This document shows, piece after piece, positions 1-10,751 of a stretch of 64,000 nt of DNA (position 1 is the stretch's first letter; each line of letters begins with the position of its first letter). Origin of the DNA: Bombyx mori (taxonomy: Eukaryota; Arthropoda; Insecta; Lepidoptera; Bombycidae). The notes beneath the pieces were generated by a model that did not search any database, was not told the DNA's origin, and saw nothing but the letters and a program-made list of their open reading frames with translations. The DNA lies in the NCBI RefSeq assembly GCF_030269925.1, contig NC_085112.1:4217501-4281500 (forward strand). The letters run 5' to 3'. A program made the position numbers and the translations under genes.

Positions 1-140
1 CTTAAATGAAATGTTAATATTAAGGTCCTTTTGCATGTTCAGTCGAATCAAGGTATTATAATTCAGATTTATAGAAAGTTATACAACGGAACAAGGGTGC
101 TGCTGGACAAGGTAGAGTTCCACTGTACTCATATATCAAA

Positions 141-603
141 AATAAATAATAGTTTAAAAAAACTAATAAAATACGCTTTTATAGAAAATCCAACTAAAAA
201 ATAGAAAATAAATTTTAATAAATTTGAATTACGCTTTTTTTTACAATATAATCATTTTTTCTTACACTATTTTCAATTCAAATTTACTAAAATTTATTTT
301 CTATTTTTAGTCGGATTTTCTATAAAAGCGTATTTTGTTAGTTTTTTTAAACTATTATTTATTTTTGTATTGATTCGAGCCCTACACCCCAGCAGAGGGT
401 AATAGGAAAGCATGATGATGATGATGATTATTTATTTTTCATTTTTTAGTTGAATTTAAATTTTTCCAATTTTTTTTTTAAATATTGAATTGTCATCGGT
501 CCTAAATAAGTATACTAAATTTCAATGGGGTCAAAATCATGTTCAAAGATTCCGTAGCATACTAACATACATACATCTGAAGCTGATAAAAGCGTATTAA
601 TAA
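141..603 (+). repeat. palindromic repeat element, copy 1
   Basis: The left part (about 141-230) and right part (about 280-365) form a long inverted repeat built on AAAATACGCTTTTATAGAAA and its complement. A single-copy tail follows, ending in TAATAAAAGCGTATTA. A second copy lies at 39526-40022 with the same tail wording (GGTCAAAATCATGTTCAAAG, ACATACTAACATACATAC). No coding capacity; probably a non-autonomous transposon. Family not recognised. Confidence 0.6.
367..426 (+). mobile_element. 60-bp retrotransposon 3' end inserted in the palindromic repeat
   Basis: A 60-bp insert ending in (ATG)n, flanked by a perfect 13-bp duplication of ATTATTTATTTTT at 354-366 and 427-439. The paralogous repeat near 39.83 kb has this site once, without the insert. 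The (ATG/GAT)n tail resembles LINE 3' ends. Confidence 0.7.
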
Positions 604-714
604 AAGTGAGGATGTCAAAGATCTAGAAAAATGTGACAAAGCGTTTTCGAGTCGTATGGGAAGAGTCGCAAAATATGGGGAGATGTAGTAATTAAATGCC
701 CAATGAGTTTTTCG

Positions 715-885
715 CAGGATCTTCGCAGTGGGTCGCGATTCCGATCCGGTGGTAGATTCTGTGAAGCACTGCTCTTGCTAGGGCTAGTGTTAACAAATTC
801 TCTCAGGTAGAGTTCGTGAGCTCACTTACCCGTCTGTCGTAGCTGGAATAGCCCCTTACGTTATTAGCGAACAGGTAGGGAACAA
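715..885 (+). mobile_element. LINE 3'-end fragment (BMC1-like tail), plus orientation
   Basis: Carries the block CAGTGGGTCGCGATTCCGAT...GGTGGTAGATTCT shared with the full-length LINE's 3' UTR, followed by GAGCTCAC and a degraded GGAATAGCCCC stem region. Heavily 5'-truncated. Faces a second copy at 979-1145. Confidence 0.6.
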
Positions 886-978
886 AAGATAAATTGTCTT
901 CCTCCAGCATCTTTCTGCTATTTTGTCACTAGTCGATTGCACGAGCGACCCCACATGAATGACTAAATAAAACTCATA

Positions 979-1145
979 AGGGGCTATTCCAGTTTCGCGC
1001 GGAAGGGTAGGTGAGCTCACGGGCTTAATCTGAGAGAATTTGTTAACACCAGCACAAGCAAAAGCAGTGCTTACCAGAATCTACCATCGGATCTGAATCG
1101 ACAACCACTGAGAAGATCCAGTGAGAAACTCGATGGGCGCAATTT
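979..1145 (-). mobile_element. LINE 3'-end fragment (BMC1-like tail), minus orientation
   Basis: Reverse complement contains the same GATCTTCTCAGTGG / GGTAGATTCT / GAGCTCAC blocks. With 715-885 it makes an imperfect inverted pair separated by about 90 bp. The two copies are more like each other (both have AACAAATTCTCTCAG) than like other tails. Confidence 0.6.
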
Positions 1146-1459
1146 TCTCTCTAAAAGTGCTCACTCACTGACAGTCTAGTGGTAGACAATAGCTTCTGCC
1201 AATCGCTTGTAATCAACCACATACGGTCTTCCGTTCTTGACGAATGTCATCCCTTATCTTATCTTTCTTGTGTGTAATATATATTATATATTTTAGTGAC
1301 GTCTACTAGCGTGTAGATGAGAACATTTTATTCGACCATTACTGGCAAATTACAATCAAATTAGTATGTGGATTGTGTGCAGGCCAAGTGTGATAGGGAG
1401 TTTGATAAACCTTGGGATTTGCAGATAAACTGCAACATAGTGCTTATAAATCAACTTAC
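1146..1459. other. VPS16 intron 6, unassigned sequence
   Basis: No exon, repeat or RNA gene recognised. Searched on the minus strand for the next VPS16 exon without success. Confidence 0.3.
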
Positions 1460-1635
1460 CACATGAATTCTTTGGGTTGTTTAATATAATCCGTATCTAA
1501 CTCGCAGTAATTATTCCTCAAATCGGAAGATCCAATCCATAGGAAACCAGAGTCGGTAAAGAACGCAATGTGCTTGCCATTCTGTGAAGCCACGATAGAT
1601 AGGATCTGTGTGTAGGGGTTCTTGATTTCTGGACG
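1460..1635 (-). CDS. VPS16: VPS16 exon 6 (last in window)
   Basis: Acceptor TTTTACAG above 1635; donor GTAAGTTG from 1459. Encodes RPEIKNPYTQILSIVASQNG through KQPKEFM and the first two bases (TG) of the Trp codon. KHIAFFTDSGFLWIG matches the family's HLALFTDTGYIWMG. The next exon was not found between 1 and 1453 and should lie outside the window. Confidence 0.9.
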
Positions 1636-3776
1636 CTGTAAAATATTGTAAGCATTGAGCACGAAAATATTGTACTGGAATTATATCAAACAACGTATGT
1701 AGGTCTGTGTGTGTCATTGTTAACAATGCACTTCATCTATTTTACGAGAACTTCATAGGTTACTCTTATACACATTATACGGATCGAGAATTATGTTGAA
1801 TTCTTTTTATTTTTTATTGCTTAGATGGCTGCACGAGTTCACAGCCCACCTGGTGTTAAGTGCTTACTGGAGCCCATAGACATCTACAACGTAAACGCGT
1901 CACCCACCTTGAGATATAAGTTCTAAGGTTTCAAGTAGTTACAACGGCTGCCCCACCCTTCAAACCGAAACGTATTACTGCTTCACGGCCGAAATAGGTG
2001 AGGTGGTGGTACCTACCCGCGCGGACTCACAAGACGTCCTACCACCAATAAAGGGAAAAACATTCTCTGTATTTTAAACTCTATTCCCTAAAATCAGAAG
2101 GAATTTAATCAGACTATGTTTTGTCTACACTGAGGACATACATCTACTTTGTGGGAGACTGTTCAACGAGTCTTTTGTCAGAGTAATTGTTTTTATTTAG
2201 AGAAAATAATATGCCTATTTTAATACATACCAAAAGAATGGCCCTGGATTCACCTAGTTGGCATTTATAAATCTCTTTATCTCGACACACTATAAAACTA
2301 GAGTTTACAGCGCACCAGCATGATATCGGTTCATTGGCTCCTGAAATCAACTTTTTTGTTCGGTAACTACATAAACAACTCTAAATTGAGCATTACAATT
2401 TAACAGACCGGAGAATATGTGAATGCTTCTATGCGATTTGTGAGAATGTGTAGAATAAAAGACCATGGAGCATCGAAACAGTATTATATCTATAGTCTCA
2501 ACTTACTTGGTATATCAGGAACCGGTCGAGCTTTTGGTTCAGAAACATTACTCACAAGGAACATTCTATTAGTTGTAGTGATAACAGCTAGTCCTATACC
2601 ATGAGGATTTGGAAACAATTGAGCTTTACAAACCTGTAATAAATATATCAATAACTTGTTTATTTGTTATAAATAAGAATACATTACTTGTAGAATATAC
2701 TAAGATCACAATGAAACTACATACTTTTGTATCTCTGACTTCTTGGCCCATATTGAAAGTTTTCTGGTAAGCTCCAAACATGTCATAAATAAGGACATCA
2801 CCGCTTTCTTGAATACAAAGTAGCTGTTCCCCATCAGACCATCCGATATGTAGTAGGACACCACTGTTCCACTGTAATATGTAGTTAATAATAGAATATA
2901 TTGTCAAGAGTCCATATTCAATTTTTAAATTGCTTTTGTTTGTTATGTAGGTTGTTACTACTAATCTGCTAAAACTCTAACCCAAGCTGTTATTATGGGT
3001 AGTTAGATCAGTCATTAATTCAGTCAAATATTAGTTAAATGAATTTGTTACCTGCAAATTCCATTAGAATTATTAAGATCTACCAATAATTAGGGACCCA
3101 GTAAGGGGTGGCAGAAATAATATAATTTTACACTTACCAATATCTTTGATATAACATTTCCTGAGCAGTTGTAGATTGTTATAACAGGTTTAGTGGTGGT
3201 TTTTATTTGAACAAATTGTTTACGGTCTCTCACTACTGCCATTGGGCCACCATACGGTGCACCGCTAACTATCATATTCTCTAAACCTTCGTCCATCATC
3301 CAGTTCATTGTGTAGAGATCAAATTTTCTGTTTTTAATGTAAATTTATTAAGTATTATATTTTATTCAATACTCAGAATTGTATTTGTACACATAAAAAC
3401 AATGATTTAACATATGAGTTCACAATTTTGACAGAGTTATATTCTTCGAACAAAAGAAGTTGAAATCAGTGTATGGAGACTAAATGTGTTGGTTTTTACT
3501 TTTAATCAATAACTGCATTGTTAGTTAATTCATTCATAGCTTGTTCATTTTTCTTATGATAGTATTAGGGTTGCAAAACGATAAAACAATCCGAAAAGTT
3601 ATAGGTAATATTATAACTACGGGCATTAAGTTAAGGTTATGTTCAATTTCTTTATTTTTCAACAATACCAGCCCCATGCCATAAATTACCAACAATTATT
3701 TTTCAAGTATTGTGCTATTTTATTACCGATAATATGTGTCCAGTTGGAACCAATCAGCTGTTAGTAGAGCCGACAT
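1460..3776 (-). CDS. VPS16: VPS16, N-terminal half (six exons; 3' part outside window)
   Basis: Vacuolar protein sorting-associated protein 16, a class C Vps core subunit of the HOPS and CORVET tethering complexes at late endosomes/lysosomes. Join, on the minus strand: 3776-3727, 3327-3138, 2871-2725, 2633-2507, 2340-2231, 1635-1460. All introns are GT-AG and all phases agree, giving about 266 residues. Marker segments match animal VPS16 in order: YYRKFDLYTMNW, SGAPYGGPMAVVRD, IGWSDGEQLLCIQESGDVL, GQEVRDTK, SCWCAV, KHIAFFTDSGFLWIG and KQPKEFMW. This is the beta-propeller half; the alpha-solenoid that binds VPS33 would be encoded left of position 1. Intron 5 carries a Bm1 SINE; intron 6 runs beyond the window and is filled with LINE/MITE remnants. 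No frame damage is seen, so the gene looks functional. Identification is by family recognition, not by a search. Confidence 0.9.
1803..2050 (-). mobile_element. Bm1 SINE (5'-truncated), in VPS16 intron 5
   Basis: Reverse complement reads the Bm1 body: CTGGTGGTAGGAC-like start, GCAGTAATRCGTTTCGGTTT, GGGTGGGGCAGCCGTTGTAA, TTTACGTTGTAGATGTCTATG, CACTTAACACCAGGTGGGCT and an (AATAAAAA) tail. It is in sense with the VPS16 transcript. Confidence 0.85.
2231..2340 (-). CDS. VPS16: VPS16 exon 5
   Basis: Acceptor TTTCAG above 2340, donor GTATGTATT from 2230. Enters in phase 1 (A|GA = Arg) and continues ANEPISCWCAVNSSF to ESRAILL. The SCW motif matches the PSCWTV segment of the family. Intron 5 below it holds an inverted Bm1 SINE. 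Confidence 0.85.
2507..2633 (-). CDS. VPS16: VPS16 exon 4
   Basis: Acceptor TTACAG above 2633, donor GTAAGT from 2506. Encodes 42 residues, from VCKAQLFPNPHGIGLAVITT to PVPDIP, plus one base. The GxAVxTxTNRxxLVSNV pattern corresponds to the VPS16 GVAILTGAHRFTLSANV region. Confidence 0.85.
2725..2871 (-). CDS. VPS16: VPS16 exon 3
   Basis: Acceptor ATTACAG just above 2871; donor GTATGTAG from 2724. 49 codons, reading WNSGVLLHIGWSDGEQLLC through FNMGQEVRDTK. It aligns with the beta-propeller stretch GWSAEEELLCVQEDG of mammalian VPS16. Phase 0 on both sides. Confidence 0.9.
3138..3327 (-). CDS. VPS16: VPS16 exon 2
   Basis: Acceptor CAG at 3330-3328, donor GTAAGTG from 3137. Reads KFDLYTMNW...APYGGPMAVVRD...ITIYNCSGNVISKIL. 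The APYGGP(I/M)A block is the strongest VPS16 signature in the gene. It ends in phase 0. Confidence 0.9.
3727..3776 (-). CDS. VPS16: VPS16 exon 1 (start codon exon)
   Basis: ATG at 3776 opens MSALLTADWFQLDTYY plus two bases CG. The donor GTAATA follows at 3726. With the first base of exon 2 the split codon becomes CGA (Arg), giving YYRKFDLY, which matches the conserved FYRKYELY of animal VPS16. The exon is only 50 coding bases. Confidence 0.85.
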
Positions 3777-4333
3777 TTTATCTTCGTAGCCAAACAAGTC
3801 AATTAATTAGATGTTTTCAGTTTTCCTGTTAGGTACAATATTTTTATAGAAATATTGTTGTTCGAAGCGGTTTGGCTTTCAACTACAAGCCTAGAACAAA
3901 AAGCACGGTTAAAATTGAAACGACTTCATTACCTGAATGTTTTTAATGCTTTCAGGATCTGAAAATTGTATGGTAAAATAAAATGTTCTTACTACACCAT
4001 ATTTTTATTACTAACAGCACTAGTTTGAATGAACTGAATTTGTATATTTCATTATTTAGACTCTAATCGTAGTAGAATTAATCAGAACTAATTGAAAATT
4101 CACTTTATGCTAGATATGTAGGTAAACAATTATTTCTTTTCCCCTTTTCACGTTACTCTTTGTAGTAAACACCAGTTGATCAATTTGTTTTTCAGTGACA
4201 ACTGACAGTTCTAAGTCAGTGTCTATTGATTTTTTCTTAATTCCACTGGACTGGGAAAAATAATAAAGGTCATACAGCCAAATCTTTTGGAATAGAGGTC
4301 GAAGCTATGTCACTGAAATTGAGTACATACGAA
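3777..4333. other. upstream region of VPS16
   Basis: Non-coding, AT-rich. It must hold the VPS16 5' UTR and promoter (minus strand) unless there is a further 5' exon. No TATA box or clear initiator was identified, and no opposite-strand exon was seen. Confidence 0.4.
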
Positions 4334-4632
4334 ATTGTAATAAATGAGTCGACTATTATCAAAGCCGGCAATGTGACTTTTGGACAATTATTGGTAAATC
4401 AGAAAAACGAATTATTGACTTTGTATTCCATTGGCAGTCACAAAACTCTTCTGAACGACATCTTAGATAAATAACAGGTTAACTATTAACCTTTATTTAA
4501 TGCAGGTTTTGAACCGTATTCTTTGAAGGAGACGATTATATTCAAATCAATCTGTATTGACATATCAATAAAAATTTTTTGTCCAAATGCACAGATTGCC
4601 ACCTTTGATAATAGGCGACTCAAATGTAATAA
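4334..4632. mobile_element. MITE with ~43-bp terminal inverted repeats
   Basis: Left arm about 4344-4386 and right arm about 4580-4625 are imperfect complements (ATGAGTCGACTATTATCAAA against ATTTGAGTCGCCTATTATCA; both end in TTTGGACAA). The interior has no coding capacity. Target duplication not resolved. Confidence 0.6.
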
Positions 4633-4729
4633 AGTTCAATTTCTATCCAAGTATTGGGTAAATTGAAATGAAATCATCTATTAGTAAAATGTTGGCAATT
4701 TAGTGAGAGTTAGTTAAAAAAAAAAACGC

Positions 4730-4940
4730 TGGTGGTAGGACCTGTTTTGAGTTCGCACAGGTAGGTACCACCACCATGCATATTTCTGCCGTGAAGCAAT
4801 GCGTTTCGGTTTGAAGGGTGGGACAGCCGTTGTATATTGGGATATTGAGACCTTGGAACTCGTATCTCAAGGTGGGCGGCAGCATTGACGTTGTGTATGA
4901 CGTGTATGGGCTCCACTAACCACACCACACCACACCACAA
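4730..4940 (+). mobile_element. Bm1 SINE fragment
   Basis: Bm1 body from CTGGTGGTAGGACC to CTAACCAC; the normal tail is replaced by a short (CCACA)n run. Diverged and 5'-truncated. Confidence 0.8.
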
Positions 4941-5324
4941 TACACATGAAATAAAAAAATGAACCTGTGAAGTGTCGTCTACAAATTATGTTTAATTAAG
5001 CCACACTTGTGGACTTTAATGCTAAGGTACTGCCATCTTGTATGTAAGAGAATATTTTCACACCGACAAGATTTTGTAACTAATCGCTAGTTTTTTTTTG
5101 TATTTCTTGCCATAACTTTGAACTTTTCTATGATAGCGGTACATTCGTTGATACATATTATTGGCTACAAAATATTTAAATACACAAACTTATAAGATTT
5201 TTAGATTTTAACCTAGTTTAACTGATTACTGGCTGGTCCATAATTAAGAACGCTGAATAGTTTATCTTGTATTCATATTTAAATGCGAAACAATATTTAG
5301 CCCTTGGTTGTAGGTAACTATTCT
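4941..5324. other. unassigned intergenic sequence
   Basis: AT-rich, nothing recognised. It may include the degraded left end of the Tc1-like element that follows. Confidence 0.3.
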
Positions 5325-5845
5325 GGTGGGATGATCGAAATATCGTTCGTTTGGCTAAATAAAATCCTTTGGAAGGTTCTAATAAGCTGCGAAACGAATA
5401 TTTTGGTGAAAATAAACTTTCAGAAATCGGCACGCACTATTCAAAGGAGTTTGGTAGAAGAAAAGATGCACGGAAGTATACGAAGAAAGGTGCCCATATT
5501 AAAACGGTGCCATAGGCAAGCCCGGCTTGCATTTGCAAGAAGGTATGAAAACTGGACAGTGGAACAGACAGTGGAAAAAAGTTCTTTTTTCTGACGAGAC
5601 AAAAATAAACAGTGTATGTTTCAGTCTTAGATTGGCCAGCTAACAGCCCAAATTTAAACCCAATAAAGCATCTTTGGTGCAAAATCAAGAAAAAGGTTTC
5701 AAATCCTCAGTCCGGTAATTTAAGAGAACGTTTTATTAGAAGAGTGGAACTCTCTTGCGAAATGTCAAAAAAAAATTTAGAGTCAGTAATTCCTCGCCGG
5801 TGTAAATCAGTAATTAAAAGACGAGGACACGCTATTATCTATTAA
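5325..5845 (+). pseudogene. Tc1-like transposase remnant, internally deleted
   Basis: DNA-transposon (Tc1/mariner superfamily) transposase fragments. In order: a HTH piece DDRNIVRLAK (then an in-frame TAA), SARTIQRSLVEE, LKRCHRQARLAFAR, NWTVEQ, a 4-bp duplication (cagacag) that shifts the frame, WKKVLFSDETKIN with the first catalytic Asp, then a jump straight to VLDWPANSPNLNPIKHLW and a C-terminal tail ending in ...GHAIIY. The segment holding the second catalytic Asp is missing, and the third catalytic position, normally Glu in PIEHLW, is Lys. Stop, frameshift, deletion and active-site loss make it inactive. TIRs were not located with confidence. Confidence 0.8.
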
Positions 5846-5849
5846 TTTC

Positions 5850-6618
5850 AATTTAAAATGTAATAAATTCCTTTTTTTCTTTACACACTTTACATTAATG
5901 TGATTTATTTAATCTAAGTTTTGTATAAAACAGCTCTGGAGCATTCTAATGAATCGTTTTATTTTTTTAGCTTCATTACTATTTGAATTTGTTACTATAG
6001 AAATTAAAAAAGTAAATGAAATATATTATATTTAAATATATATAGGTCGCTGGTTCAAATCCGGCTCGAAGGACCAATATGAATGATGTAATTAAGGTTC
6101 AATTTGGTTTGCGTACTATCCGTAAAGAAAAACTGTGTGTGGTTGCAACGACATTTATTGTGCGACTGACTTCACTTTTGACAAGTAAAAATATCGTAAT
6201 TAGCAAAGAGTATAAGGTCAGTAACAACAAGTGATGTTATTCTATATTACTAATCCCCTTTACTCTATTCTTATGGCTATTTCATAATATAAATAGTTAC
6301 TTCTAAAAAGGAATACATAATTATAGTTGCATATGATTAAGATATAAAAATCTGGAACTACAACTCTTTATATACAGATGTATATTATATACTTTACTTT
6401 TACGTTTATATGTACAAATTATAAAATAATATTAATATTAATTAAATTATTATTAATTACGTATAAATTAGGTAATAATACAAATTATGTCCCACAAAGG
6501 AAAAGCCGAAATGTGGCTTTAGCATACAAAAACTAACTATTATCTGTTTCAACTGTATGACAGCACTGAATTTATACAAGAAAATTACCGGAAGGACGGT
6601 CTATCAGCTGATCATGAT
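5850..6618. other. unassigned AT-rich intergenic sequence
   Basis: Apart from the tRNA-like fragment at 6045, no gene or known repeat was recognised. Confidence 0.3.
6045..6078 (+). mobile_element. tRNA-like SINE head fragment
   Basis: Contains a perfect B-box-like GGTTCAAATCC inside a T-arm-like GCTGG...CCGGC hairpin, but no A box upstream, where AT repeat sequence abuts. It reads as a broken tRNA-derived SINE or tRNA remnant, not a functional tRNA. Confidence 0.4.
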
Positions 6619-6862
6619 CTGCTAGCTTTGCGCCTTTAGGCCTTGGGAGCGCTCTGGCAGTTGTTAGGAAGCTTTCTCGTCAGGGATGAGCCCTCGAGCT
6701 CGTTTTTTTTATTACCCTTGTAGTCAGACGAGCATAGGGCCCACCTGATGGTGAATGGTTACCGTCACCCATGGACTTCAGCAATGCTAGGGATAGAGCC
6801 AAGCCGCTGCCCACCCCCTGCTCGTACACCCATCCCAGTCAAGCCGTAAGCCCCCAAGGCCA
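6619..6862. mobile_element. two LINE 3'-end fragments
   Basis: 6619-6700 (plus) resembles the GGAGGCGCTCGGGCAGTTGTTAGC tail region of the full-length LINE. 6703-6862 (minus) is a 3' end of the second LINE family; its reverse complement contains AGCGGCTTGGCTCTATCC, GTCCATGGG, CACCATCAGGTGGGCC and a polyA. Confidence 0.6.
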
Positions 6863-7519
6863 AACGGTATCTTTCTATCAAAACAAATATATCACTAGAT
6901 ATTCTCTTACGAACTTTTGGACGGGACGGTCGTATAGAACTAATTAATAATAATTACGAATTAATAAAGTAATTAAATACGGATTCCTTTTGTCGTATTT
7001 AAAGTAGTTTTTGTATCGTTTCCATGGATAAGAAATAAACTGTTGCCATGTGCTTTGCTAATACCCTCTAAGTAAAGTGGCTATGACATCCAAACACACG
7101 ACGACAGACGATATGATAATGGTTCTACCTTCAACTTTGAAATATTTTATAAACAAAAACACGATGGTGACGCACAATTTCAATAAGAAGTTATAAATAA
7201 AGGCAGGTATTCCTGAAAACCTAGTTCAGGAATTGGCAAGTCAAATGAAGCAAATCCATATAAAATATTTACCTACGTAATTTTTCGATCTTCTAGAAAA
7301 AGGTAATGATAATACATGGTTCCTTCAACAGAAATTTACACATACCGTACGTACTAATTAGGTGGTATATGAAGTCACTTTTCCTTGAGAGAGCGCATTA
7401 CTTAAAACAAGTTTTATTCGAAAGCAGTAATTCTGGATAGGTCATTGACTGTATTTCCTTTAATTAAGAAAAGTGAAACCTCATTTTCCGCTCTTGTAAT
7501 TTTGCTTTACGTTCCTTTT

Positions 7520-7717
7520 TCTATACTAATATTATAAAGAGGAAAGATTTGTTTGTTTGTTTCGAATAGGCTCCAAAACTACTGGACCGATTTGAAAAAT
7601 TCTTTTTCCATTAGAAGCCGACATTGTCCCTGATGAACATAGGCTCCTTATTTTTTTTTTTTTTTGGTTTCATGTGTGTTTTAATGTTTCCGAAGCGAAG
7701 CGAGGGCGGGTCGCTAG
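7520..7717 (+). mobile_element. Helitron-like non-autonomous element, 198 bp
   Basis: Starts TCTATACTAATATTATAAAG and ends in CTAG. Just before the end a hairpin AGCGA-GGGCGGG-TCGCT fits the Helitron 3' structure (hairpin then CTRR). An almost identical copy lies inverted at 20432-20631, which fixes both ends. No ORF. Confidence 0.7.
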
Positions 7718-10500
7718 TCTCTTAATAAACAGACTAACTGTTGGTCTAAGCAGATCTAAAATTTTACTTCATCATTAGATTATAGGGTCATCAGGGCTTT
7801 TTGAGTTGAAAATTTTGCCAAGGACTAGGTTAGTTATTATACAAAATACTACACTTCGATATTCTACGGCGTAACCTCTTTCTGGGAAATAAAATTAACA
7901 AATAACTGTTCCAATATTGGAAATCTACATTGCAAAGTCCGAGATAGCAATTTACGATAATGATTTAAATTTTAGCAAGGATTCTCCATAATCGAATTTT
8001 TTTAGTCGTCACGTAGTCTTTTAATATACTGATTCAAGGCCGCAAGTATCAAAATTCTGTTTTTTTGGGTTGTTATGTAGACGAATGGAGCCGCAATACC
8101 AATTTCTGATAGATTGTTATTATTGGAGTCAACGTCAGTCGAAGTCATTTAAAACTATGTGGGCTTCTAAAATTTTAGTTTATAGTAGCTTAGTTTCTTC
8201 ATTTTAATAATTTTATGTTAAAGTCGCGAAAGTGTATCTTGATGCATCTGATTTATTTGATATATTTGAATTATTATTGTGGTTTTATTGGATGTTGTGT
8301 TGTGCTTCATTGCTGAGACTTTTTAACTTAACTCAAAATATTCGTAATTAAAGATTTTTATGTAAAATCTGGTAATAAAAAAAATTAAAACAATTTATCA
8401 AGCCTATTGTTTTATACAACTTTTTATTACTTACTTTACTTAACTTATTATACAATTTTTTTATATATTCTCAAGCAACAGATTTTTAATCAAAAACATA
8501 CCGAATGAGATGGATTACAACAAGTGTTACTGGCAGTTTTCTTGTGATTTTTTATTGTGTCGAATCCTGAGCCTGCTGGGACGTGGTTTATGATTGAAGT
8601 AAGCCAGTTAGACTAAGTTGATGTGGAGAATGAGGCTTGTTAGGGTATTTTAATTTGATTTATACTGTTTCTTAAATTTTTTCAATCTATAAAGAGGTTA
8701 CAAAGATTTTAACAAGGATTGTGGACCCTCATAACGCATTTTATTTAAAAGTTTCATAAACAATGAAAATATATTGATAATCAATTAGTTTAATCTCGAA
8801 CTTTCGACAGGCACTGCATTTGATTCCAATTTTAAATTGGGAAAAGTTTAACAATTTATACGTTCAAATGTATTTATTCAAAGACCTGTTGTGAGCGAAT
8901 TTTTAAAATGATTCTGATTGCGTTAGTTGCAAGGTAAAATGAGTTTTACGACATTTTAAGTGATTTTTATCATAGTGCCGGCGCTGGTAGTTCAGTATTG
9001 AGCTCCTGCTGCCATCATTCTGTAATGAGCAGGCTTCAATTAAATTCAGATTTTGACCTCATATTATATTCAAGAATGAGTGTGGCGGCATCCACGTTAC
9101 GTTCTTAATGGGTTCTGGTAAACGCTTACCAGATTATCGGAACCGCAGAAGGCGATTAAGAAACGTTTCTCAAATAAAAAAATCATTTAATATTGTTGAT
9201 TCATCAATTCTAAAATATAATTTCACGTTAAACTTCGTATGTCACATTGAAGCTAGCATGGAAAATTAAATGCAACATCGTATCAAGGACGATCAACGAG
9301 CAAAGTTCACAGAAATTAGAAAATATGTATTCGATTACTAAAAAAGGGCTTTAGATCTTTCAGTAAGTTACTGATATCCTCAAGTTTCTTTCATCATCAA
9401 TCAGGTCTCGATCTTTCTTAGAAAGAGTAAACTTATTTGTATGGTACGGCTACGAACTTTGTCGCATTGGGAATTCGTTAAGTGACGTAAAAGACGAACT
9501 GTATTCAGTGTAAAGGTTGTTGCGGAGAAGCCTTCAGAATGATTCCAAATTAGCATCAATTATATTTATATATAGCAATTACATTTGGTAACAGCAATAA
9601 TTTAAACTAATTTTATAACGTTGTCCCACTCGCGCGATTATTCGTTATTAGTTTAAGTTATATTAAAATATAATTCAAAATTAAACAAATTGTTGTTCTA
9701 AGAGGACAAAGAGAGTCCTCAGCAACACCGGCATGAGTGATGTACATGAGAGAAAGTCTAACTACTTACTATTAAATGGGTTGTATACTCGTCTACCTAC
9801 TATGGGAACAAAAAATAACAATAATAGAAAACATTCTTAGCAATGCAAAAATTTTACATAAAATAAACAACCCTACGTTACATTCTGAAAGAAAACGAAT
9901 ACGGTAAAAAGTTTCGTACCTACTCCAAATGATAGTTCCGTGATCTTTTTATCTTATTGTTTTATTCAAGAGTCACTTTGGAGTACAGTATCCGAGAAGT
10001 TGGTAGATTTGGGCGGCGCTGCAAGTAAATCGACGCTAATTCTTCAGGAGACTTATAGAGGAGGTCGACATCAGGCTCCTTCCTGACTTTCTGAATGAAT
10101 TTTCCTTAGTTTTAGTTTGGAGGCTCTCTCCCTGTTTCTGTTCGAATGTTTTTATCATGTAAATCTCAACGACTCGGATAGACTCGTTGAATGCCTCGTT
10201 AGATTAAATGAAACTAATTTTAATGCGAGTTACGGGCTTTAGTGTGCTTCGCCGGCTTGCGATTTATTCAAATAAATTTGCAGTCTAAACGTAAATCAAA
10301 CGTAGTTGATTGCAGTGCCAATTGAAAAGTTCAATTTGATGTTATTTTAGGTGCCGCTTTTTTAGCATGAAATATTTGATTCGATGAATACCCTTATAGT
10401 TGAAGATGATTTTTTATTTTGATGTCTGTCTTGTCGCATCGTTTTATGTGTTAACGTGGTATAGTTGGTACTGGAGAGTTAAGGAACAGTATCGTAAGGT
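7718..10500. other. unassigned intergenic sequence
   Basis: About 2.8 kb of AT-rich DNA. A stretch at 8985-9170 (TGTGGCGGCATCCACGTTAC, then GGGTTCTGGTAAACGCTTACC) looks like a very old plus-strand Bm1 copy. Otherwise nothing recognised on either strand. Confidence 0.3.
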
Positions 10501-10751
10501 ATTACTGGTGGTAGGACATCTTCTGAGTCAGCACGGGTGCCACATCACTACCCCAACTATTTCTGCCGTGAAGCAGTAGTTCGTTTCGGTTTGAAGGGTG
10601 GGGCAGCCGTTGTAACCATACTGAGACCTTAGAACTTATATCCCAAGGTGAATGGCGCATTTACGTTGAAGATGTCTATGGGCTCCAGTAACCACTTAAC
10701 ACCAGGTGGGCTGTGAGCTCGTCCACCCATCTAAGCAATAAAAAAAAAAAA
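10501..10751 (+). mobile_element. Bm1 SINE (5'-truncated)
   Basis: Bm1 body from ACTGGTGGTAGGAC to CCATCTAAGCAATAAAAAAA. Moderately diverged. Confidence 0.85.

Noticed and set aside
1..130. next VPS16 exon on the minus strand (TGGAACTCTACC... frame)
   Set aside because: The frame reaches a stop quickly and does not resemble the family's following segment.
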